Origin: Pseudomonadota bacterium
Lineage (GTDB): Bacteria; Pseudomonadota; Gammaproteobacteria; Burkholderiales; Burkholderiaceae_C
DNA: 64,000 nt
Assembly (NCBI GenBank): GCA_021819435.1
Contig: JAKARB010000016.1
Span: 48,332-112,331 of the forward strand
Direction: 5' to 3'
A program made the translations under genes and the position numbers. The notes beneath the pieces are model-generated. The model saw nothing but the letters and a program-made list of their open reading frames with translations. It was not told where the DNA came from and made no database searches. Shown here one piece after another: positions 22,835-31,345 of the stretch. How positions within the stretch are numbered: the stretch's first letter is position 1; each line of letters begins with the position of its first letter.

Positions 22835-23509
22835 TCAGGCCGACACCACCTGTTGCCTCACCGCATACAGCGCCAACTCCACATCGTTGCGCGTCCCCGT
22901 CTTCTCCAGGATCCGCGCCCGATACGTCGACACCGTGTTCGGCGACAAGCTCAAGGCCACGGCGATCTGTCCCACGGACTGCCCCTGCGCCAACAAGCGG
23001 AACACCTGGCTCTCCCGCTGCGACAAGCTCTCATGCGGCGCCTGCGGTGACACCTCACTCACCGCATTCGCCAGCAAGTCCGCCACCGAAGGCGTCAGGT
23101 AACGCCCGCCCGACGCCGCCTTGCGCAACGCCGCCACGATGTCATCCGGGTCGGCACTCTTGTTGAGGTAACCCGCCGCCCCCGCGCGAATGCAGCGCAC
23201 CGCGAACTGGTTGTCCGGGTAGGTGCTCAGCATCAACACCGGCAAGCCCGCGAACTCCGACTGAACCTGCTTGAGCACCTCCAGTCCATCGCGTCCCGGC
23301 AGGGCGATGTCCAGCAGCACCACGTCCACCTGCAAGCCTGAGCGCAAGGCCTGCATGGCCTCGCCACCATGGGCAGCCTCGGCCACCACCTGCACGCCCT
23401 CGTAGTCGGCCAGCACCTGGCGCAGGCCTTCGCGCACGATGCGATGGTCGTCCACGATCATCACGCGCACGGCACCTGCTGCCGGGCTCAGGCCCATGTT
23501 CGCATTCAT
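22835..23509 (-). CDS. NarL/FixJ-type response regulator
   Basis: The 224-residue protein has an N-terminal receiver domain with the acidic pocket MIVDDHRIV, the phospho-acceptor Asp in VVLLDIALPG, and a switch Ser/Lys region (MLSTYP, YLNKSADP). The C-terminal LuxR-type helix-turn-helix reads LSQRESQVFRLLAQGQS and then LSPNTVSTYRARILEKTG. The start codon overlaps the stop of the histidine kinase gene in an ATGA, so the pair is translationally coupled. Targets are not evident. The receiver's partner is the HisKA_3 kinase directly upstream. Confidence 0.93.
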   Translation of the reverse strand: MNANMGLSPAAGAVRVMIVDDHRIVREGLRQVLADYEGVQVVAEAAHGGEAMQALRSGLQVDVVLLDIALPGRDGLEVLKQVQSEFAGLPVLMLSTYPDNQFAVRCIRAGAAGYLNKSADPDDIVAALRKAASGGRYLTPSVADLLANAVSEVSPQAPHESLSQRESQVFRLLAQGQSVGQIAVALSLSPNTVSTYRARILEKTGTRNDVELALYAVRQQVVSA

Positions 23510-24714
23510 GCCGCTCGCTCCTGCACGTGCGAGCGCTCCAGCGGCATGCTCAAGATCACCTGCGTGCCCTGCCCCGGTTCGCTGTCGATCTGCAACCAAC
23601 CCCCGTGATGGCCGGCGCGCTCCCGCATGCCCATCACCCCAAAGGCGTCGGCGCGCTCGAAAGCACTCGGCGGCGCACCCTTGCCGTCGTCCTTGACCAG
23701 CAAGGTGAGGTCGCCCGGCGTGGCGCGCACCCGGATGGTGACCTCGCTGGCCTGCGCGTGCCGCGCCACGTTGCTCAACATCTCCTGGAAGATGCGGAAG
23801 ATGGCCGTGGCCTGGTCGCCCTCGGGCGCCGCCAGGCCCGGCGTGATGTCGATCGACCAGTGGCACTTGATCTCGCTGCCCTCGATGAAATCCTGCACCT
23901 GCCAGGCCAGCGTGGCCCACAGGCCCTGGTGGTCGAGGATGGAAGGCCGCAGGTCGGTGATGATGCGGCCCACGTTCTCCACCGCGTTGTCGATCAGGCC
24001 GCGCATGCCGTGGCATTTGCAGCGCAGCGTGGGCTCGTCGCTGACGCGTTTTTCAAGCCAGCTCACGTCCATCTTCAGGCCCACCAGCAGGCTGCCGAGT
24101 TCGTCGTGGATCTCGCGCGCGATGCGGGTGCGTTCGTCTTCGCGCACGTGTTCGAGGTGGGCCTGCAGCTCGCGCAGTTGGGCCAGCGCGAGGCTCAGCG
24201 CCTGGGTGCGTTCGGCCACGCGCCGTTCAAGCTGTTCGCGAGCTTGCAGCAGTTGCTGCTCTTGCTGCTTGCGCTCGCTGATGTCGACGAAGGTGACCAC
24301 CGCACCCAGCACCTCGCCCGAGTCGAGGATGGGGTACGAGGTGTATTCCACGGCCATCGGCGTGCCATCGCGGCGCCAGAGCACCTCGCTGTCGATGCGG
24401 CAGGGCACGCCCGCGCGAAAGGCTCGGAAGATGGGACAGTCGTCGACCGGGTAGTGCGCGCCATCGGCATGGTGATGGTGCGTGAGCTCGTGCATGTTGC
24501 GGCCCAGCACCTCGTGGGCCGCGTACCCGAGCATGCGCGCGGCCGCCGGGTTGATGAAGCTGCAGCGGCCTTCGGTGTCGACCCCGTAGATGCCTTCGCC
24601 CGTGGCGTCGAGCAGCAGGCTCAGGCGGTCGCGCCAGACGGCAGCAGCGCGAGCCGCCTGGGGGGCGGACTCGGCAAGCAGGGCGTCAACGGGCAACGAA
24701 ACGGGATGGGACAT
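23506..24714 (-). CDS. PAS-containing NarX/DegS-type sensor histidine kinase
   Basis: The 402-residue kinase has no membrane span, so it is cytosolic. A PAS domain (about residues 30-148) contains INPAAARMLGY and a histidine/cysteine-rich insert (HELTHHHHADGAHYPVDDCP) seen in many redox- or metal-linked PAS sensors. A coiled coil follows. The HisKA_3 domain has the phospho-acceptor His203 in REIHDELGSLL. The HATPase_c domain shows QEMLSNVARHA (N box) and KDDGKGAP (G1 box). An additional CKCHG motif lies near residue 232. The signal is unknown. Its gene overlaps the response-regulator gene by 4 bp. Confidence 0.92.
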   Translation of the reverse strand: MSHPVSLPVDALLAESAPQAARAAAVWRDRLSLLLDATGEGIYGVDTEGRCSFINPAAARMLGYAAHEVLGRNMHELTHHHHADGAHYPVDDCPIFRAFRAGVPCRIDSEVLWRRDGTPMAVEYTSYPILDSGEVLGAVVTFVDISERKQQEQQLLQAREQLERRVAERTQALSLALAQLRELQAHLEHVREDERTRIAREIHDELGSLLVGLKMDVSWLEKRVSDEPTLRCKCHGMRGLIDNAVENVGRIITDLRPSILDHQGLWATLAWQVQDFIEGSEIKCHWSIDITPGLAAPEGDQATAIFRIFQEMLSNVARHAQASEVTIRVRATPGDLTLLVKDDGKGAPPSAFERADAFGVMGMRERAGHHGGWLQIDSEPGQGTQVILSMPLERSHVQERAA

Positions 24715-24763
24715 GGTCCCCGCCCGGTTTGCAAGGGGCGTGCCACGAACGGCCTCATGGATG

Positions 24764-25711
24764 TCAAGATTGGTAAGCGCGTTTCAGGGCGGCCGCGAGC
24801 TGCTGGTGTGCGTCCGCCGCCTCGGGCAGGAAGCGTCCCAGGTTGATGAAGTCGTGGATCACGCCGGGCCAGATCGTCAGCTGCGTCGGCACACCAGCTT
24901 CTTCCAGCTTGCGGGCGTAGAGCTTGCCTTCGTCGGTGAGCGGGTCGCACTCGGCAAGCCCGATCCAGGCCGGTGCCACCCCACGGTGGTCAGGGGCGTG
25001 CAAGGGCTCGCGGTGCCAGCGCTGGCGCAGTTCACCACCGCGTGCGTTGCTTTCAAACCAGTGCATCAGGTCCCACGACAGCAGGGTGTTGGCCGAATAG
25101 GTCAGCAGGGAGTCCGTCTTCAAACCCAGTTGCACCGAGGGGTAGAACAGCGCTTGCAGCACCAGCGGGATGCCGGCGTCGCGCGCCATCAGGGCCACCG
25201 AGGCGGCCAGCGTGCCTCCCGCGCTGTCGCCGCCCACGGCGATGCGACGGCGATCGAGCCCCTTGCCATGGCCGTGTTCGGCCAGCCACTTCAGCGCCGC
25301 GAAGCTGTCATCGAGGCCCGCAGGGAAGCGGTTCTCCGGCGCCAGGCGGTAATCCACCGCCACCACGGCACCGCCGGAGTGCTGCGCCAGCACGGTGCAC
25401 ATCGACTCGCAGGTTTCGATGCCGCCGATGACGAAGCCGCCGCCGTGCAGGTACAGCAGCACCGGCAGGTCGGGCTCGGTGCTGGCGGCCCACAGGCGCG
25501 CGCGCAGGGCTCCGGCCGGCCCCGGGATGGTGAAGTCCTCGACACGCGCCATCGGCAGCGGCGGGTAGGCCGTCGCGCCCACACCGATCTTGTAAGACTG
25601 GCGTGCCTGCTCCACGGGCTGGGTGTGGATGGGCGGGAAGCCCGCGCGCTTGACGTTGTCCATCAGGGCCTGGACGGCCTGGGTGAAATGTCCTCGGAGG
25701 GCTTCGCTCAT
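24764..25711 (-). CDS. Alpha/beta-hydrolase, hormone-sensitive-lipase family esterase
   Basis: The 315-residue enzyme belongs to bacterial esterase family IV. The oxyanion-hole motif YLHGGGFVIGG lies near residue 90. The nucleophile elbow is GGDSAGGTLA (Ser near 160). The acid and base are likely Asp in LAECDPLTDEG and His in WPGVIHDFINLG. An N-terminal cap region precedes the core. There is no signal peptide, so it acts in the cytosol on small acyl esters, perhaps of a xenobiotic. It is 49 bp upstream of the kinase gene on the same strand but is not functionally linked in an obvious way. Confidence 0.92.
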   Translation of the reverse strand: MSEALRGHFTQAVQALMDNVKRAGFPPIHTQPVEQARQSYKIGVGATAYPPLPMARVEDFTIPGPAGALRARLWAASTEPDLPVLLYLHGGGFVIGGIETCESMCTVLAQHSGGAVVAVDYRLAPENRFPAGLDDSFAALKWLAEHGHGKGLDRRRIAVGGDSAGGTLAASVALMARDAGIPLVLQALFYPSVQLGLKTDSLLTYSANTLLSWDLMHWFESNARGGELRQRWHREPLHAPDHRGVAPAWIGLAECDPLTDEGKLYARKLEEAGVPTQLTIWPGVIHDFINLGRFLPEAADAHQQLAAALKRAYQS

Positions 25712-25823
25712 GGTGCTCTTCTTTCGTGACTTCAGGGACCGCCGGCGTCCATCGGCGAACAGCGTGAGAGGGATCAGCGCTGCTCAGGGCCCATCAGCGG
25801 GCATCGTGGGGCATCCAGGCTCA

Positions 25824-26705
25824 TCAAGGCGCGGTGACCCGGATCTCCAACAGCTCCGAACGGCTCTCATCCAGGCTTCGGGTGGACAGCGTACCGGATT
25901 GCGCGCGCGAGCTCTGTCCGCCGTTGCGCGCCACCACGGTCCATTCACCCAGGGGCACGCTGATGGTGCTGCTCACCTCGCTGCGGCGGACCTGCCCATC
26001 GGGGTCGAGGCGGCCGCTGTAGACGCCGCCACCCTGTGCCGGCTCGCCAGATCGGGCCTCCAGCTCAACGGTGACGGGCGCCCGCCCGCCAGGCCAACGC
26101 GGGGTGACCACCAGGCCCTGGCCGAGGTCGATCCAAACGGTCTGCGGCACGATGTTGATGGGGTTGCCTGGTCCCTGCCCGCCATGGCGCTCGGCCATGT
26201 CGCTGTCCGGCTGACCAGGCTGGCCCGCCTGCCCTTTGAGCGGCCCGTACGAGGTCCAGCCTCCGCCGCCAGCCTGGCCCGGCGCCCAGGCCCATTGCCA
26301 CGTCGTCACCGGCTGGGTGCTGCCGAAGAAAAGGCGCGCCCGCCCGCCGTTGAGCACCGTCACCTGCTGCACCGAGTTGCCGCTGGATTCGATCTGCGTG
26401 GTGCCGTAGGTGACGCCAGCCTGGCCGACCACCCCCCGGCGGCTGTCGATGATGACCCGGCCCGTCTGAATGCCGCCCTGGCTCGCCTGGCTGCTGCCCT
26501 GGCCACCGACGCGCCATTCGACCAGCAGGTTGCGCGCGGGCAGGTCACGCGGCCCGGCGATCGCGGACGATGGCGCCAGACCGGCCACGCTGATCACACC
26601 GATCAGGCAGGCAGGGCCAATCAGGCCAGCGGAGCCGAACAGGCGGCCCCGGCGGGGCACCCGCGTCGCGGGCGGCGAGTCAGTCAGCAAGGCAGGCAGG
26701 CGCAT
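25824..26705 (-). CDS. Secreted glycine-rich protein of unknown function
   Basis: From ATG 26705 the product has 293 residues and begins with an Arg-rich leader followed by a hydrophobic stretch (LIGPACLIGVISVAGLA) and an Ala-Ile-Ala-Gly cleavage-like site. The mature part has ARNLLVEWRVGGQGSS, YGTTQIESSGNSVQQVTVLN and WIDLGQGLVVTPRWPG; these look like short beta strands separated by Gly/Gln-rich loops. The strand pattern resembles secretin-accessory or assembly proteins, but I cannot name a family. A longer frame starting near 26834 is open, but it adds an unlikely hydrophobic segment. Confidence 0.6.
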   Translation of the reverse strand: MRLPALLTDSPPATRVPRRGRLFGSAGLIGPACLIGVISVAGLAPSSAIAGPRDLPARNLLVEWRVGGQGSSQASQGGIQTGRVIIDSRRGVVGQAGVTYGTTQIESSGNSVQQVTVLNGGRARLFFGSTQPVTTWQWAWAPGQAGGGGWTSYGPLKGQAGQPGQPDSDMAERHGGQGPGNPINIVPQTVWIDLGQGLVVTPRWPGGRAPVTVELEARSGEPAQGGGVYSGRLDPDGQVRRSEVSSTISVPLGEWTVVARNGGQSSRAQSGTLSTRSLDESRSELLEIRVTAP

Positions 26706-26764
26706 GGACGGGTCTCCGATGAAAGGCGAGGCAGCATGGCGGGCCATCGCATGGCAGAGCAAAG

Positions 26765-26790
26765 CACGAAACAGCACGAAAAACACGAAA
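26765..26790. repeat. Three phased CACGAAA direct repeats
   Basis: CACGAAA occurs at 26765-26771, 26775-26781 and 26784-26790, spaced 10 and 9 bp. They lie 60-85 bp upstream of the minus-strand secreted-protein gene and could be a phased regulator site. The rest of the 26.71-26.99 kb gap shows no gene. Confidence 0.35.
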
Positions 26791-26998
26791 GGCACCATCA
26801 GGAACGCAATCGCGGGATGTGAAACGTGCAACAAAGCCGCCGAGCGTGCTCATTTCCACATGTCAACAAATTCTCGGATGCGAGATCCTCAGGTCACGGC
26901 AATCGATGCCGAAAAGTGTTCAATCTGCCACGCCAGCCGCCACTTGCCCGGGTCTGCGTGGTGATTCAATGTTTTCCCGAGCGATGGAGGCGGGTCAC

Positions 26999-27826
26999 AT
27001 GCAACTCGAAGCCCTTTTCAAGCAACCCCAGGCCCTGCCCGCGATCCCCAAGATCGTGCACGAGCTGATCGACAGCTTCAACGACCAGGACGTGTCCATC
27101 GACGACATCGCCAAGAAATTGGCGGCGGACCCGGTGCTCTCGGCCCGGCTGCTGCGCTTGGCCAACTCGGCCTATTACCACGTCTCGCGCACCATCGGCA
27201 CCGTCAACGAGGCGCTGTCGATGCTGGGCTTCGTGACCGTGCGCACCCTGGTCATCAGCTCTGGCCTGACCGGTGGCTACAAGTCGATGCCGGGCATGGA
27301 CCTGACCAAGTTCTGGCGCTACAGCCTGCACACGGCTGCCGTGGCAGGTTGGCTCGCCAAGAAGACCGGCGTCAATGGCGACCAGGCTTTCACCGTGGGC
27401 CTGATGCACGCCATCGGCCAGTTGGTGATGCACGCCGCCATGCCCGAGCAGATGCTGTCCATCGACAAGCAGGCCTCGCCGCTGGACTGCCGCCGCCTGA
27501 GCATCGAGACCCAGTCCTTCGGCTACAACTTCGCGTCGGTCGGCGCCGAGCTGTCGCGCCAATGGCGCTTCCCGTTGAGCTTCGCCGAGGCCATCTCGCA
27601 GTTCCCGGATCCGCTGGCCGCTCCTGCTTTCGACTCTGTGGCCGGCGTGATCCACCTGGCCGCCTGGCGAGCCCGCGCCGAACACAACGGCCTCAAGCCC
27701 GACGAGATGGAAGCCACCCTGCCCAAGGACGTAGCCAAGAAGCTGGGCCTCAACGCCGACACGCTGCTCAACGACATGCCGCCGCTGTCGGAGCTGTCTG
27801 AGGGGCTGGAAGCGCTGCTGAGCTGA
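26999..27826 (+). CDS. HDOD-domain signalling protein
   Basis: The start at ATG 26999 is favoured by GGAGG eight bases upstream and gives 275 residues. The HDOD domain fills most of the protein: LPAIPKIVHELIDSF, DPVLSARLLRLANSAYYH, then GTVNEALSMLGFVTVRTLV. The catalytic HD pair of true HD phosphohydrolases is absent, as in the family, where GLMHAIGQLVM is seen in its place. HDOD proteins are regulatory scaffolds linked to cyclic-di-GMP, motility and stress signalling in proteobacteria. It converges with priA across a 45-bp gap. Partner and signal are unknown. Confidence 0.9.
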   Translation: MQLEALFKQPQALPAIPKIVHELIDSFNDQDVSIDDIAKKLAADPVLSARLLRLANSAYYHVSRTIGTVNEALSMLGFVTVRTLVISSGLTGGYKSMPGMDLTKFWRYSLHTAAVAGWLAKKTGVNGDQAFTVGLMHAIGQLVMHAAMPEQMLSIDKQASPLDCRRLSIETQSFGYNFASVGAELSRQWRFPLSFAEAISQFPDPLAAPAFDSVAGVIHLAAWRARAEHNGLKPDEMEATLPKDVAKKLGLNADTLLNDMPPLSELSEGLEALLS

Positions 27827-27871
27827 CCCCACCGAGCCGGGCAATCCGGTTCGGGCACCCGCTGACGGCTT

Positions 27872-30013
27872 TCAGATCGCCAGCGGGTCCACATCCACCG
27901 CCCAACGGATGAGCCCGCTGCGGCGGTGTTGCTGTGCCAGGGCCAGCCAGACGGGCTGCGCCTCGGTCAGCAGGCGTTGCAGCGCAGGCCGCTGCGGCGA
28001 CTCCATCATCATCTGCGCACGTTCGATGTCGGCCACGCGCTGCACCGGCGTGGGCACGGGCGGGTAGAGGGTCACCCCACTCGCCAGGTTGCCCACGGCT
28101 TCGGCTGCAGCGCACAGGAAGGCGTTCGCCGCGTCTTGCGTCTTGGCCTCGGCGCGCAACAAGGCCAGGCTGGCGTGAGGCGGCAGGCCCGCCGACTGGC
28201 GCTCCTGCAACTGCCGCGTCGCGAAGGCCGCGTAGTCGTAGTCGCGCAGCGCCTGGTAGAGCGGGTGCAGCGGGTGCCAGGTCTGCACCCACATCTCGCT
28301 GTGGCCGGCCACGTCGGCATCGCGGCCCGCGCGGCCGGCGGCCTGCAACAGCAGTGCAAACTGACGCTCGGCGGCGCGGAAATCGCTTGCGAACAGCGCC
28401 GCATCGGGGTTGACGGCCGCCACCAATGTGATGCGCCGGAAGTCGTGCCCCTTGGCCACCATCTGCGTGCCCACCAGAACGTCGACATCGCCTGCGTGCA
28501 CGCTGGCCAGTTGCGTCTCCAGCGCGCCCTTGTGCTTGGTCACGTCGGCATCGATGCGGCCCACGCGCGCGCCGGGCAGGGCTTCGGCGAGCTGTTCTTC
28601 CAGCCGCTCGGTGCCCCGGCCCACAGGCTGGATGTCCTGGTTGCCGCAGTCGGGGCAGGCGCGCGGCACGCGTTCGGTGAAGCCGCAATGGTGGCAGCGC
28701 AGGGTGCGGTCGACCTTGTGGAACACGCGCCAGGCGCTGCAATGCGGGCAGCCGCTCTGCCAGCCGCAATCACCACATTGCAGCACCGGGGCGTAGCCGC
28801 GCCGGTTGAGCAGCACGAGGCTTTGTTCGCCCCGCTCGACTCGCTCGGTGATGGCCGCCAGCAACGGCGCCGACAAGGGCGGGGCCGAATCGCCCCGGGC
28901 CGGCTTGGGCATGCGTGACATGTCCACCAAGCGCACCTTGGGCATCGCCCCGCCGCCAATTCGCTCAGGCATGGCCAGCCGCACGTAGCGCCCAGTGCCG
29001 CCTTCGCTGACAGGCAGGGCGTTGAACCAGGTCTCCAGGCTGGGCGTGGCCGAACCCAGCAGCACCGGCACGCCTTCGAGCCGGCCTCGGTAGACGGCCA
29101 GGTCGCGCGCGGAGTAGCGGGCGCCGTCTTGCTGCTTGTAGCTGGGGTCGTGCTCTTCGTCGACGACGATGAGGCCGGGCCTGGGCAAGGGCGTGAACAC
29201 CGACAGGCGCGTGCCAAGCACCACATCGGCCTGGCCGCGCAGGGCCATCAGCCAGTTGCGCAGGCGCTGGGCCGGCGTCAGGCCGCTGTGCAGCGAAACG
29301 ATGCGCCTGCCGGCGAAACGCGCCGCCACGCGGGCTTCGAGCTGGGGGGTGAGGTTGATCTCGGGCACCATCATCAGCACCTGGCGGCCGGCATCGAGCA
29401 CGCGCTGCGCCTCGCGCAGGTAGACCTCGGTCTTGCCGCTGCCGGTGCTGCCCCAGAGCAGGCAAGGGGGCGGCGGGCTGGGGCCTTCGGCATGGGCCGC
29501 AGCCAAGCTGCTCAAGTGCGCCAGGGCCTCGGCCTGCTGGGCGCTGAGTTCGGGCAGGATGACCTTGTCCTCCGATGCCGCCACCAGTTCGGCCGCCACA
29601 GCCTTGTCCAGCCGCTTGAGGCGCCTCTGCAGTTGCACCTGGTCGAGCTGGCGCAACTCAGGGGGCAGCACCATCAAGGCCATCTCGCCCAAACTGCGCT
29701 GGTAATAGCTGGCCGCGAAGGCCACGAGCTTGCGCCAGGCTTCGGGCAGAGGCGGCAGGTCTTCGAAGGTTTCGAGGATGGCTTTGAGCGACTCGGGCGC
29801 GACCGTTGTAGACGGGTCAAGGCCACCGACCCGATCCCACACCACCCCGGTGACCACGCGCCGACCCAATGGCACCCTCACGAGGGCACCAGCGGGCAGG
29901 GCTTGGGGGTGCAGGTAGTCGAGCGCGCCCCACAGGCCGCTGTGCTGGGGCGCCTCCACCACGACCCCGACGCGGCAAGGCGCCTCGGGCGCGGTCGGAA
30001 CAGGTGCGTGCAT
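27872..30013 (-). CDS. priA: Primosomal protein N' (PriA helicase)
   Basis: PriA reloads the replicative helicase at stalled forks. From ATG 30013 the product has 713 residues. The 3'-DNA-binding domain opens with RVGVVVEAPQHSGLWGALDY. The helicase has Walker A WGSTGSGKTEVYL near residue 205 and DEEHDPSYKQ for motif II. GSATPSLETW is motif III. The aromatic-rich zinc-binding block includes QCGDCGWQSGCPHCSA, RCHHCGF and CPDCGNQDI. Motifs V and VI are VLVGTQMVAKGHDF and QAAGRAGR. A frame extension to 30067 is unlikely to be used. The region upstream holds DnaA-box repeats. Confidence 0.95.
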   Translation of the reverse strand: MHAPVPTAPEAPCRVGVVVEAPQHSGLWGALDYLHPQALPAGALVRVPLGRRVVTGVVWDRVGGLDPSTTVAPESLKAILETFEDLPPLPEAWRKLVAFAASYYQRSLGEMALMVLPPELRQLDQVQLQRRLKRLDKAVAAELVAASEDKVILPELSAQQAEALAHLSSLAAAHAEGPSPPPPCLLWGSTGSGKTEVYLREAQRVLDAGRQVLMMVPEINLTPQLEARVAARFAGRRIVSLHSGLTPAQRLRNWLMALRGQADVVLGTRLSVFTPLPRPGLIVVDEEHDPSYKQQDGARYSARDLAVYRGRLEGVPVLLGSATPSLETWFNALPVSEGGTGRYVRLAMPERIGGGAMPKVRLVDMSRMPKPARGDSAPPLSAPLLAAITERVERGEQSLVLLNRRGYAPVLQCGDCGWQSGCPHCSAWRVFHKVDRTLRCHHCGFTERVPRACPDCGNQDIQPVGRGTERLEEQLAEALPGARVGRIDADVTKHKGALETQLASVHAGDVDVLVGTQMVAKGHDFRRITLVAAVNPDAALFASDFRAAERQFALLLQAAGRAGRDADVAGHSEMWVQTWHPLHPLYQALRDYDYAAFATRQLQERQSAGLPPHASLALLRAEAKTQDAANAFLCAAAEAVGNLASGVTLYPPVPTPVQRVADIERAQMMMESPQRPALQRLLTEAQPVWLALAQQHRRSGLIRWAVDVDPLAI

Positions 30014-30065
30014 GGCGGGAAGGTGTGTCAGACAGATTCTGACAGAGCGATGAAGACAGCCCGCC

Positions 30066-30125
30066 AAGTGCTTGATTCGCCTGGGACAGACCCTTATCCA
30101 CGGGGACTGTGGATAACTTTGTGGG
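30066..30125 (+). repeat. Two-part repeat, copy 1 (contains two DnaA-box-like sites)
   Basis: AAGTGCTTGATTC (30066-30078), 28 bases, then CTGTGGATAACTTTGTGGG (30107-30125). The second block holds a perfect DnaA box on the minus strand (TTATCCACA at 30116-30108). A near-perfect box TTATCCACG lies on the plus strand at 30094-30102. The pair is about 50 bp from the priA start. Confidence 0.7.
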
Positions 30126-30522
30126 AAAGCTTTGCAGACGCGCGCTAAGTGCTTGTCGCACCGGTGTTTGGGTCAGTTTGCCTCAGAATGAGGCAGCCGG
30201 AAGCTCCCTCTATGAATCAATGACTTAGCGTCGTTGAGAGGGCGTTTGGCCTGTTTTCCCGCTCCGCCCCAGTGCGGTGCACTCGCTTCGCTTTCCGTGG
30301 GGATAACTGAGTCGTGAGCGATCAAAACAGAGGGTTTGCCCTAGTTGCTTGGAATCTGACACGGCTTGTCTCCCTCTGTGAACTTTGTCACACCCAGGGG
30401 AGCATGTGAAATCCCCGCCGACCGAGGCAAGCGGTGGAAGAACGTGCGACAGACGTTGTCCGCTCGAACCCTCCCCTCATTTAGGGTGCAAAGCCGATGC
30501 AGCGCGCCAAGATCGGGCTGTA

Positions 30523-30581
30523 AGTGCTTGATTCTTGGGTGACGGGGCCGGCGTCCACAGCCTGTGGATAACTTTGTGGGC
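30523..30581 (+). repeat. Two-part repeat, copy 2 (contains a DnaA box)
   Basis: AAGTGCTTGATTC (30523-30535), 27 bases, then CTGTGGATAACTTTGTGGG (30563-30581). Both blocks are identical to copy 1, with nearly the same spacing, 457 bp away in the same orientation, while the bases between blocks differ. A third partial first block (TAAGTGCTTG) occurs near 30146. Confidence 0.7.
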
Positions 30582-31025
30582 AAAAACAGGGAGAACCGGT
30601 GTCCGCTTTGCGCACCCCAGACTTTCCCGAGGTTGTCGCTGACCTGCATCAAAGATATTTTCTTCAATCAAATCAACCACTTGCCACGTTGACACAGGGC
30701 ATGCAGGGCACTTGGCGCGATGGGGAAATTCTGTTCATCCGCGTGCTGCGTTTTGGGGATAAGTACAGGCGTTCGAGCACGGTTTTCGCACGTCATTGTC
30801 CGAAATGGGGCTTCGGCCAAGTGGCAAGCGAACGCCATCATGTCGGTCGGGTTCGCGCGCCTTGTCTGCACTGCGGCCCCTGCGAGCGAGGGGCTTCCCT
30901 GCGGACGGGTGTTCACGTCAACGGGCTGACTCTCGGGTTATGCTTTGCGGGTGTCACCGCGCGGTCGCCTGTTGACGTGCCCGGGAGCACCATCCACAAC
31001 CCATCATCCCTTAGCGAGACAAAAG

Positions 31026-31238
31026 ATGAGCTTCTCGATCGAATCCAAACTCGGCGACCTGCTGGACAACGAAACCACCAAGGCCATCCTGGAAAAGCAC
31101 CTGCCCGGCATCTCCACCCACCCGCAAATCGGCATGGGCAAGGGTTTCGCCCTGTCGATGGTGGCCAAGTTCTCCGGCGGCCTGATCACCGATGAGCTGC
31201 TGCAAAAGGTCGACGCCGACCTGAAGGCCCTGGGCTGA
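31026..31238 (+). CDS. Small stand-alone protein resembling a hydrolase C-terminal module
   Basis: The 70-residue product (MSFSIESKLGDLLDNETTKA onwards) is acidic and helical with no signal peptide. The patterns LGDLLDN, LEKHLPGI, HPQIGMGKGF and ITDELLQKVDADLKAL resemble, from memory, a C-terminal module found on some carbohydrate-active and esterase enzymes; here it stands alone. The start is taken at ATG 31026, after GCGAGACAAAAG. A strong bidirectional terminator follows 60 bp after the stop, supporting a real, short transcription unit. Function unknown. Confidence 0.7.
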   Translation: MSFSIESKLGDLLDNETTKAILEKHLPGISTHPQIGMGKGFALSMVAKFSGGLITDELLQKVDADLKALG

Positions 31239-31298
31239 TGCCTTGATGCCCCAGCCGGGGCGATCGCTTGACGCAACGCCCCTGGCACACTGGGCAAG

Positions 31299-31336
31299 AA
31301 AAAGCCTCCCCAGTCTCCTGACTCGGGAGGCTTTTT
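31299..31336. terminator. Bidirectional intrinsic terminator
   Basis: AAAAAGCCTCCC (31299-31310) and GGGAGGCTTTTT (31325-31336) are perfect complements with a 14-nt loop, with T-runs for both strands. It ends the rightward 70-residue gene and the leftward solute-binding-protein gene, whose stop codon is 10 bp away. Confidence 0.92.
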
Positions 31337-31345
31337 CGTGGCCGA

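Larger units (their letters stand above)
30014..31025. other. 1-kb gene-free region upstream of priA with repeated elements
   Basis: I find no credible protein or structural RNA gene in these 1012 bases. They hold two copies of a two-part repeat, DnaA-box-like sites, and a short hairpin GCCTCA-GAA-TGAGGC (about 30179-30194). The right-hand 300 bases lead to the 70-residue gene and show no clear promoter. Open frames here do not resemble proteins. Confidence 0.6.

Noticed and set aside
30094..30762. Chromosomal replication origin
   Set aside because: DnaA boxes are present, but dnaA, dnaN, gyrB, rpmH, parAB and an AT-rich unwinding region are absent.
30599..31195. A 198-residue frame running into the 70-residue gene
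   Set aside because: Its composition is not protein-like and its end overlaps the well-supported small gene in another frame.
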